DNA of 54,544 nt from Ureibacillus galli (GTDB lineage Bacteria; Bacillota; Bacilli; Bacillales_A; Planococcaceae), in assembly GCF_014836845.1 (NCBI RefSeq), contig NZ_JACSQA010000024.1, positions 1 through 54,544 of the forward strand. Reading direction: 5' to 3'. A program made the position numbers and the translations under genes. This document shows, in pieces, positions 48,059 to 54,544 of the stretch (positions are counted from its first letter, which is position 1; every line of letters begins with the position of its first letter). Below the pieces are notes generated by a model. The model was not told the origin of the DNA, did not search any database, and worked only from the letters and a program-made list of their open reading frames with translations.

Positions 48059-49339
48059 TTATTTATCTCCTTTAGTCCATCCACGGGATTCAACGGCACG
48101 GGCATGACCTTCTAAACCTTCCATTCTAGCTAGCCGCGCGATTTTCGGTCCATTTTGTTCCCACGTTTTTTCAGTGTAATAAACAACATTTGTTCTTTTA
48201 ATAAAATCATCGACATTTAACCCGCTGGCAAAACGTGCTGTACTATTTGTCGGTAGAACATGATTCGTACCAGCAAAATAATCCCCTACCGGCTCAGAAC
48301 TGTATCTACCAATAAATATCGCGCCGGCATGGCGAATTTTTTGCGAATGTTCTTCCGCCTGCTCCGTCACAATTTCTAAATGTTCCGGTGCAAGGGAATT
48401 CACAGCTTCGATAGCCTGTTCCATCGTGTCAGCAATATAAATTTGACCAAAGTTTTCAATCGATTTTCTTGCGATTTCTTCTTTCGGTAAACTGCTTAAT
48501 TGTTTCTCAACTTCCTCTGCCACCGCTAGAGCTAACCGTTCACTTGTCGTAATTAATACAGCGCACGCTAAAGCATCATGTTCTGCCTGGGATAGAAGAT
48601 CTGCAGCAATCTCGTCTGGAAAAGCAGTGTCGTCTGCTAAAACAGCTATTTCACTCGGACCGGCGATCATGTCAATGGCTACTTCTCCAAACACTTCCCG
48701 TTTCGCTAAAGCAACGAAAATATTTCCTGGTCCTGTAATTTTATCGACCGGGGCTATGCTTTCTGTACCATAGGCTAATGCTGCAATGGCTTGTGCCCCA
48801 CCAACTTTATAAATTTCAGTAATGCCTAATATAGATGCTGCTACAAGAACCGCCTCAGGAAGCTTCCCGTCTTTTCCAGCTGGGGATGTAATGACAATCC
48901 GCTCTACCCCCGCCACTTGAGCAGGAATAACATTCATTAATACTGATGATGGGTATGCAGCTAATCCGCCAGGAACATATAATCCAACCGCATCTAAAGG
49001 AACGATACGTTGAGCTAACCACGAACCATTTTCTAAAGGAAGTTTGTATCCTTCTCTTTTTTGGGCTTCATGGTAATATCGTATGTTAGCTGCAGCTTCT
49101 TCTAAATCCTTTTTAAGCTGGGGATCAAAATTGGAAACCGCCTCTTTCATTTCTTGTTTCGATACGCGAAACTCCTCTACTTGTATCCCATCCCACATTT
49201 CACTATATTTACGAAGGGCCGCATCTCCTAAGTCTCGCACGTCTTGCAAAACTTGGCGAACGGTTAATAACTGTTGTTCGTTTCCGCCCTCTAATTGTCG
49301 TTTTAAAGATATTGCATTCGATAATTTTGTTATTTTCAC
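48059..49339 (-). CDS. hisD: Histidinol dehydrogenase
   Basis: Zinc enzyme that oxidises histidinol to histidine in two NAD-linked steps. The 426 residues show VPGGLAAYPSSVLMNVIPA, the NAD and substrate region KITGPGNIFVALAKREVFG, the zinc signature IDMIAGPSEIAVLADD with LLSQAEHDALA, and the catalytic EHLEIVTEQAEEH. It follows hisG by 15 bases and lies two bases ahead of hisB. Confidence 0.97.
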   Translation of the reverse strand: MKITKLSNAISLKRQLEGGNEQQLLTVRQVLQDVRDLGDAALRKYSEMWDGIQVEEFRVSKQEMKEAVSNFDPQLKKDLEEAAANIRYYHEAQKREGYKLPLENGSWLAQRIVPLDAVGLYVPGGLAAYPSSVLMNVIPAQVAGVERIVITSPAGKDGKLPEAVLVAASILGITEIYKVGGAQAIAALAYGTESIAPVDKITGPGNIFVALAKREVFGEVAIDMIAGPSEIAVLADDTAFPDEIAADLLSQAEHDALACAVLITTSERLALAVAEEVEKQLSSLPKEEIARKSIENFGQIYIADTMEQAIEAVNSLAPEHLEIVTEQAEEHSQKIRHAGAIFIGRYSSEPVGDYFAGTNHVLPTNSTARFASGLNVDDFIKRTNVVYYTEKTWEQNGPKIARLARMEGLEGHARAVESRGWTKGDK

Positions 49340-49354
49340 AAAAAGCCCTTCTCT

Positions 49355-49978
49355 CTAATTGACCAAATTTTTCAAACGTGTCACGACTTCTTGGATACGT
49401 TCACTTTTCATTCGATAACTAACCGGATTGGCAATAAGCCTCGAAGAAACATCTGTTATATGCTCATATTCGACAAGACCATTTTCCATTAACGTTCTCC
49501 CCGTAGAGACAATATCAACAATTCGATCTGCTAAACCAATCATTGGAGCCAATTCAATGGAACCGTTCAATTCAATAATTTCAACCTGTTCCCCAATTTC
49601 TTTATAGTAGTTCATGGCGATATTCGGATATTTCGTCGCAATGCGGGGTGCGATTTCATTCATGGATGTATTTGGTAACCCTGCAGAAGCGATATAACAT
49701 TGGCTAATTTTCAAATCCAATAGTTCATGCACATTCCGTTTTAGTTCAAGTAAAACATCTTTTCCAGCAATCCCAATATCAGCTACCCCATGTTCCACAT
49801 ATACAGGGACATCCATTGGCTTCGCTAATATAAATCGTATATTTTCTTCTGGAATTTCAATCATAAGTTTGCGGGACATTTCCACTTCTTCCGGTAAGTT
49901 AAAACCTGCATCGATGAGCATTTGATAAGCTTCCTCAAAAATCCGTCCCTTTGGCATCGCAATTGTTAAATGAGTCAT
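49355..49978 (-). CDS. hisG: ATP phosphoribosyltransferase, short catalytic form HisG
   Basis: First step of histidine synthesis (ATP plus PRPP). The 207 residues are the short form, which lacks the regulatory domain and needs HisZ. Seen: [41 protein letters not shown] and the PRPP loop [16 protein letters not shown]. It starts six bases after hisZ. Confidence 0.97.
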   Translation of the reverse strand: MTHLTIAMPKGRIFEEAYQMLIDAGFNLPEEVEMSRKLMIEIPEENIRFILAKPMDVPVYVEHGVADIGIAGKDVLLELKRNVHELLDLKISQCYIASAGLPNTSMNEIAPRIATKYPNIAMNYYKEIGEQVEIIELNGSIELAPMIGLADRIVDIVSTGRTLMENGLVEYEHITDVSSRLIANPVSYRMKSERIQEVVTRLKNLVN

Positions 49979-49983
49979 TGTGC

Positions 49984-51141
49984 TTAATCCTCCTGGCTGA
50001 CATAGACAACCTTTTCAAATTGTTTCATAAAGGCTTCTTCATCAAATAACCCTTTTTTTGATTGGACTGTAACGAGTTTTCCTTGTTGTCGGAAGTGATT
50101 CGCCATCTCCAACGCCTTAGTAAATTGACTTTCCTCAAAGATAATCGCTACTTGTTGATCTAAGGTTGGTTTCGTCGGTAAAACTTCTAAAAGACGATCG
50201 ACACGAATTCCAAAGCCTGTTGCGCCAACTTCACTTCCGAAACACTCAAGTAAGCCATCGTATCTTCCACCATTTCCAAGGGCAAAACCACTACCTTCAG
50301 CAAATACTTCAAACAACATACCCGTGTAATAGTTCATATGACTTGATAATGTGAAATCTAAAGCTACATAAGGTGATAAATTAGCAGTCGAAACTAATTC
50401 CATTAACTGCTGCATATATTCCAACGCATCATTTTTGCGTACATATTTCTCAATATGTTCAATTGAGACAATATTTGTCGCTTCCCCAATAAATTGTAGT
50501 AGCGCATCGGACTTTGTTTTTGGTAAATGAAATTGTTCAACCGCTTCTTCAAAGCCTACATAATTACGTTCCACTAATAACCCACGAAGTTTTTCTGCTT
50601 GCTCCACACTTTCTGTATAATCTTTTAAAATACAATTTAGTACACCCGCGTGGCCGATTGTAATTTTAAAAGAATGAATACCAAAGGACTGGATTAAATG
50701 AATTGCTGTAATGATCGTTTCCGCATCTGCATAAACGGAAGAATCACCAATAATTTCAATGCCCATTTGTCCAAACTCTGCCGGCCTGCCTCCTTCTGTT
50801 TGTTGAGCGCGAAAAACATTAGCAAAGTAAGCTAAACGCAATGGGATTTTTTCTTTCAATAGTTTAGATGTTGCCACCCTTGCAATTGGTGTAGTCATGT
50901 CTGGACGAAGAACAAGCGTGTTACCTTGACTGTCTACTAACTTAAATAATGAAGCATCATAAATCGCTGATGCTTTCCCTACAGTATCGAAGTATTCTAA
51001 ACTCGGTGTTTCAATAAAATCAAATCCACGGGCACGTAGAAACTTGCGCCCTGTTTGTCGAACTTCTTCTATTTTTTCGTATGTAATGGGGAACGTATCC
51101 CGCATTCCTAATGGTTTTTCGAACATTTTAATCGATGACAT
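49984..51141 (-). CDS. hisZ: ATP phosphoribosyltransferase regulatory subunit HisZ
   Basis: A paralogue of histidyl-tRNA synthetase catalytic core that assembles with short HisG and gives histidine feedback control. The 385 residues include [52 protein letters not shown] and [14 protein letters not shown], but no anticodon-binding domain of the synthetase. The start is taken at ATG 51141; a GTG three codons earlier is in frame. It is first in the operon. Confidence 0.95.
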   Translation of the reverse strand: MSSIKMFEKPLGMRDTFPITYEKIEEVRQTGRKFLRARGFDFIETPSLEYFDTVGKASAIYDASLFKLVDSQGNTLVLRPDMTTPIARVATSKLLKEKIPLRLAYFANVFRAQQTEGGRPAEFGQMGIEIIGDSSVYADAETIITAIHLIQSFGIHSFKITIGHAGVLNCILKDYTESVEQAEKLRGLLVERNYVGFEEAVEQFHLPKTKSDALLQFIGEATNIVSIEHIEKYVRKNDALEYMQQLMELVSTANLSPYVALDFTLSSHMNYYTGMLFEVFAEGSGFALGNGGRYDGLLECFGSEVGATGFGIRVDRLLEVLPTKPTLDQQVAIIFEESQFTKALEMANHFRQQGKLVTVQSKKGLFDEEAFMKQFEKVVYVSQED

Positions 51142-51205
51142 TTTTGACACTTCCCATCATTTCGCTTTAATACACTAGAGAATTAGAGAATTAATATATG
51201 AAAGT

Positions 51206-51264
51206 ATTTTATCTAATTTTCTATTAATAGTCAATATGAATCTCCTCAAATAGATTGACTATTA
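51206..51264 (-). promoter_or_regulatory. Promoter of the his operon with an overlapping inverted repeat
   Basis: TTGACT (51234-51229) and TAAAAT (51211-51206) are 17 bases apart on the minus strand. A perfect 11-bp inverted repeat, TAATAGTCAAT with ATTGACTATTA (51225-51235 and 51254-51264), covers the -35 box, so a repressor probably binds here. I see no T-box leader. Confidence 0.65.
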
Positions 51265-51305
51265 TAAATAGTATTAATTCCATTATGGCAATATAGGATA
51301 AAGAA

Positions 51306-51342
51306 AAAGCATCCAAAGTATAAAAAATACTTTGGATGCTTT
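51306..51342 (-). terminator. Terminator of the hprK-lgt-ppaX operon
   Basis: AAAGCATCCAAAGTAT and its perfect complement form a 16-bp stem around a five-base A-rich loop, followed on the minus strand by TTTTCTTTATCC. It is two bases from the acetyltransferase stop. Confidence 0.92.
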
Positions 51343-51343
51343 A

Positions 51344-51859
51344 TTATTTTTCGTTTCTTTTTCTCTCGGCCATTTGTTCAGCTGTATAAATAATACGCAT
51401 CGGATTTCCTCCAACCATGCTTCCCGCTGGAACATCTTTATGAACTAAAGTGGCAGCAGAAACAATCGCTCCATCACCAATTTCAACACCAGGCAAAATT
51501 GTTGAATTCGCTCCGATCATGACTTCACTTCCGATTTTCACATCGCCTAATCGATATTCTTCAATTAAATATTCATGGGCTAAAATCGTCGTATTATACC
51601 CGATGATTGTATTTTCGCCTATAGATATCCTTTCAGGAAACATTGAATCAGGCATCACCATTAAAGCTAGAGATGTTTTTTCACCTATTTTCATATGTAA
51701 AAACGTACGATATATCCAATTTTTCATCCCCATAAACGGAGTAATACGACCAATTTGAATAAAGATAAAACATTTCATTACTTTCCAAAAGGATACCGTT
51801 TTATATACTTTCCATAATGAGTTTGCACCTTGAACAGGATATCGTTCCGTTCTCCTCAT
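51344..51859 (-). CDS. Hexapeptide-repeat acyltransferase (YvoF-like)
   Basis: A 171-residue left-handed beta-helix O-acetyltransferase, with hexapeptide repeats in ISIGENTIIGYNTTILAHEY and IGSEVMIGANSTILPGVEIG (the latter followed by DGAIVSAATLVHKDVP). The conserved NPMRII tail of the CysE/LacA/NodL class is present. The acceptor sugar or molecule is unknown. It lies four bases after ppaX, last in the hprK operon, the same place as yvoF in Bacillus subtilis. Confidence 0.92.
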   Translation of the reverse strand: MRRTERYPVQGANSLWKVYKTVSFWKVMKCFIFIQIGRITPFMGMKNWIYRTFLHMKIGEKTSLALMVMPDSMFPERISIGENTIIGYNTTILAHEYLIEEYRLGDVKIGSEVMIGANSTILPGVEIGDGAIVSAATLVHKDVPAGSMVGGNPMRIIYTAEQMAERKRNEK

Positions 51860-51863
51860 ACAA

Positions 51864-52499
51864 TTAGGACTCCTTCACAATCGTTAATAAATCCGACATA
51901 TGATGTAGCATATAATCAGGATTAAATTGTTGTAAGAATTCTTCTCCCTTTAATGACCAAGCGACACCTGCCGTTTTCACACCAGCATTTTTTCCCGCCT
52001 GGATATCATGATAATTATCTCCAATCATCATAGCATCCTCTTTACTTACGCCTAATCTTTCAAGGGCAAGCAATACTGGTTCTGGATCTGGTTTTACCCG
52101 TTTCACGTCATCGGTCCCAATCCAAAATTCAAATAGATGTTTTGCTCCCATTAATTTCAACCCTTTTTCAATCGTTTCATTTCTTTTCGTAGAAACAATT
52201 GCTAATCGAATCCCTTGTTCCTTTAATTGTTCTAAAGTTGGAATAACCCCATCAAATTCTTTCACTAATTCGTCATGATGCGTTTCATTCCATTGTCGAT
52301 ATTTTGCAATCATTTCTTCTACTTCGTTTGGCGTTAATTGTTCAAACGTTTCTTTTAATGACGGACCCATAAAATTCATGCAATCTTTTGGCGAATATTG
52401 CCCGGGAAATCGTTCTTCTAAAACATGCATAAAGGTTTGTAAGATTAATTCATTTGTATCTAATAGTGTTCCATCAAAGTCAAACAGTAAAGCTTTCAT
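51864..52499 (-). CDS. ppaX: Pyrophosphatase PpaX (HAD superfamily)
   Basis: Hydrolyses the pyrophosphate released when HprK dephosphorylates HPr-Ser-P, which drives that reaction. The 211 residues have HAD motif I LLFDFDGTLLDTNE, motif II AIVSTKRNE, motif III Lys in VKPDPEPV and motif IV MIGDNYHDIQAG. It is in one operon with hprK and lgt, so the assignment is well supported over a generic phosphoglycolate phosphatase. Confidence 0.94.
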   Translation of the reverse strand: MKALLFDFDGTLLDTNELILQTFMHVLEERFPGQYSPKDCMNFMGPSLKETFEQLTPNEVEEMIAKYRQWNETHHDELVKEFDGVIPTLEQLKEQGIRLAIVSTKRNETIEKGLKLMGAKHLFEFWIGTDDVKRVKPDPEPVLLALERLGVSKEDAMMIGDNYHDIQAGKNAGVKTAGVAWSLKGEEFLQQFNPDYMLHHMSDLLTIVKES

Positions 52500-52544
52500 T
52501 GTTCGTAGCTCCTTTACTCACTTTAAAACAAAAGGTGATCGTAT

Positions 52545-53366
52545 TTATTTTGGATCTAAATAGCGGACTACAGGACGTACTTTCATTCTTCTATAAACAA
52601 TGGCAACAATTCCAATAACGATAGCAATGATTGAAACAACTTGAGCCGAACGTAATTCTCCAACTAAATATAAGCTGTCTGTTCTCATGCCTTCGATATA
52701 GAAACGGCCGATTGAGTACCAAATCATATATGCGAAGAAAATTTCACCCCGTTGTAAATTTACTTTGCGTAATACAAGTAAAATAATGAGACCTAACACA
52801 TTCCATAAAGATTCGTATAAAAATGTCGGATGTACATAAGTTCCTAGATCTTGAATATACATTTGTTCAATAATCCAATTTGGCAACATTAAGTTTTCTA
52901 AAAATTCACGGGAAACCGGTCCACCGAATGCTTCCTGGTTCATGAAATTGCCCCAACGGCCAATAATTTGTCCAATTAAAATACTTGGAGCAACAATATC
53001 CGCTACTTTTAGGAAACTAATTCCACGCTTTCTACAGAAAATATAGGCAGTAATAACCGCACCAATTAACGCACCATGGATGGCAATGCCACCATTCCAT
53101 ATTTGAATAATTTTTTCCGGATTAGCTCCGTAATATTCCCATTTCATCACAACATAATATAACCTTGCACAAATAATGGAAATGGGGATTGCCCAAATTA
53201 ACATATCGGCAAGAAAATCATCGGGTAGCCCTCGTTTTACCGCTTCCCTTTGACCAACGATATACGCTAATACAATGCCACTGGCAATTAAAATGCCGTA
53301 CCATCTTACTTCGATACTTCCAATTGAAAATGCAACTGGGTTAATAGCTAGTAATATTTGTTCCAT
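52545..53366 (-). CDS. lgt: Prolipoprotein diacylglyceryl transferase
   Basis: Attaches diacylglycerol to the lipobox Cys of lipoproteins in the cytoplasmic membrane. The 273 residues have seven membrane segments, RWYGILIASGIVLAY at the start, the signature IGQIIGRWGNFMNQEAFGG (with catalytic-region Arg), and HPTFLYESLWN. It serves the window's own lipoproteins, such as the GerC subunit and the amino-acid binding protein. It lies between hprK and ppaX. Confidence 0.97.
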   Translation of the reverse strand: MEQILLAINPVAFSIGSIEVRWYGILIASGIVLAYIVGQREAVKRGLPDDFLADMLIWAIPISIICARLYYVVMKWEYYGANPEKIIQIWNGGIAIHGALIGAVITAYIFCRKRGISFLKVADIVAPSILIGQIIGRWGNFMNQEAFGGPVSREFLENLMLPNWIIEQMYIQDLGTYVHPTFLYESLWNVLGLIILLVLRKVNLQRGEIFFAYMIWYSIGRFYIEGMRTDSLYLVGELRSAQVVSIIAIVIGIVAIVYRRMKVRPVVRYLDPK

Positions 53367-53407
53367 TCATAAGCCCCTCTCAAGTAAAAAACTACTAAAC
53401 CCTTTTG

Positions 53408-54352
53408 TTAGTAATCATCTATTTCATCTTGATATGAAATCATCTCATCTAATCTTCTCGAAAATTCTTGTGCCGCATTCACTCCCATTTTTTTCAAACG
53501 GTAATTCATAGCTGCAACTTCGATAATTACGGAAACGTTTCTTCCAGGTTGGACAGGAATCGTTAATTTTGTTATTTCCGTATCAATAATTTTCATTTTT
53601 TCTTCGTCTAGCCCTAGACGGTCATATGTTTTGTCTGGGTCCCAATTTTCCAGTTCAATAATTAAAGTAATCCGTTTATAAGGTCGAATCGCACTTGCTC
53701 CGAATAATGTCATAATATCGATAATTCCAATACCTCGAATTTCAAGCAAATGCTCTAACAGAGGCGGTGGACTTCCAACGATTAAATTTTCAGCTTCTTG
53801 TCTAATTTCAACACAATCATCCGCAACTAACCGATGTCCTTTTTTAATGAGCTCCAGTGCTGTTTCACTTTTCCCAACGCCACTCTTACCAATGATTAAT
53901 ACACCGATTCCGTAAACATCAACTAAAACACCGTGAACAGCTGCATAAGGTGCTAATTTACTTTCTAAATAGTTCGTTAATCTACCTGAAAATTGTGTCG
54001 TTTTCATGTCCGTCAGTAAAACTGGGACGTTTGTTTCATTGGAAGCATCAATCAATTGCTTAGGTACTTCCATTCCTCTCGAAACAATAATCGCAGGTGT
54101 ATCTTGTGAGCAAAGTTTTAACATCCGTTCTTTTTTCAATTCCGTTGGGAGCATCTCAAAAAAAGATAATTCTGTTTTACCAATTAACTGTACTCGGTTT
54201 GCCGGATAATGGGTAAAATAACCCGCCATTTCAAGTCCAGGTCTAGAAATATCACTCGTCGTAATATATCGGCCAATTCCTTCATGCCCACTTACTAACG
54301 TTAAATTAAATTTCTCAATTACTTCTTTTGTTGTTACTTGAATCATCAGCAT
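53408..54352 (-). CDS. hprK: HPr kinase/phosphorylase
   Basis: Bifunctional enzyme that phosphorylates HPr and Crh at Ser46 under glycolytic conditions, and dephosphorylates them with inorganic phosphate. The 314 residues have an N-terminal regulatory domain ([20 protein letters not shown]), Walker [17 protein letters not shown], catalytic VADDCVEI and the HprK signature [35 protein letters not shown] precedes the ATG; a second ATG two codons on is possible. It leads the operon with lgt and ppaX. Confidence 0.97.
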   Translation of the reverse strand: MLMIQVTTKEVIEKFNLTLVSGHEGIGRYITTSDISRPGLEMAGYFTHYPANRVQLIGKTELSFFEMLPTELKKERMLKLCSQDTPAIIVSRGMEVPKQLIDASNETNVPVLLTDMKTTQFSGRLTNYLESKLAPYAAVHGVLVDVYGIGVLIIGKSGVGKSETALELIKKGHRLVADDCVEIRQEAENLIVGSPPPLLEHLLEIRGIGIIDIMTLFGASAIRPYKRITLIIELENWDPDKTYDRLGLDEEKMKIIDTEITKLTIPVQPGRNVSVIIEVAAMNYRLKKMGVNAAQEFSRRLDEMISYQDEIDDY

Positions 54353-54467
54353 ACTTCCCTACCTTTTTACTGGCATATAGTAACTATTTTAGCATGATAG
54401 AGTAAGTTTGTATTTAAAATATACTTGACTAAATGAAATCGCAACAAATAAAAAAGACAAAGCCAAC

Positions 54468-54544
54468 TAAAGTGTACCCTTTGTAAAGGACATTTTTAAA
54501 AAAGGCTTTTAAGCAACTTGAAGAAGATGGTGACTGTATTGTGC
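54468..54544 (-). mobile_element. Start of a second copy of the IS3 element (continues outside window)
   Basis: From TAAAGTGTACCCTTTGTAAA onward this matches the left end of the element at 4145 with a few substitutions and small insertions. The last 11 codons of its OrfB (AQYSHHLLQVA, TAA at 54509-54511) are visible, with Ser where the first copy has Arg. Orientation is the same as the copy at 4.1 kb. Confidence 0.85.
54509..54544 (-). CDS. C-terminal end of IS3-family transposase OrfB (partial)
   Basis: Only the final 11 codons and the stop lie in the window: AQYSHHLLQVA. They match the end of OrfB at 4182-4214 except for one residue (R to S). The remainder is beyond the window edge. Confidence 0.8.
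   Translation of the reverse strand, partial: AQYSHHLLQVA

Overview
The window comes from the chromosome of a low-GC, endospore-forming Bacillaceae bacterium. The evidence is a GerA-type germinant-receptor operon, a CotF-like coat protein, Crh, CggR with its operator, a his operon using HisZ plus short HisG, a CtsR box before clpP, and gene order matching the Bacillus subtilis rnr-smpB-ssrA, gapA-eno and clpP/crh/whiA/his/lgt/hprK segments. I do not name a species.

Bases 1 to about 10.1 kb are an accessory, decaying region. An IS3-type terminus (1-77) is followed by a three-gene germinant-receptor operon (278-3984), a complete IS3-family element (4145-5604), and an IS110-family remnant whose upstream RNA-like region survives (about 5702-6857). 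A lipoprotein gene with a possible premature stop, a flavodoxin-fold quinone reductase and a divergent HxlR regulator come next. After these lie an XRE regulator gene killed by one nonsense codon, with repeated operators, further frameshifted debris, and the last codons of a tyrosine recombinase with phased repeats. This debris abuts the 3' end of ssrA (tmRNA), a classic integration site. Between ssrA and smpB lie two degenerate copies of the smpB tail.

From 10.1 to 54.4 kb the window is core chromosome, mostly on the minus strand. It holds ssrA, smpB, rnr, est and secG; a BASS transporter and a DMT transporter; and the seven-gene leucine/isovalerate catabolic operon (yngJ-I-H-HB-G-F-E) behind a TetR regulator and paired palindromes. 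The glycolytic operon cggR-gapA-pgk-tpiA-gpmI-eno follows, then a glutaredoxin-like gene, a coat gene, a polar amino-acid ABC transporter, tRNA-Arg(CCG) and clpP. Next come rapZ-mgfK-whiA-crh, a NUDIX gene, trxB and a TPR protein, then hisZ-G-D-B-H-F-I (no hisA), and hprK-lgt-ppaX-acetyltransferase.

The final 77 bases begin a second copy of the IS3 element found at 4.1 kb, in the same orientation.

The genes form coherent modules: trans-translation and RNA decay (SmpB, tmRNA, RNase R), glycolysis under CggR, carbon-catabolite signalling (HprK, PpaX, Crh), leucine breakdown to acetyl-CoA and acetoacetate, and histidine synthesis. The most unusual points are the smpB-tail copies, the atypical AYAA end of the tmRNA tag, a likely AUA start for cggR, the absence of hisA, and the retained IS110 RNA region.
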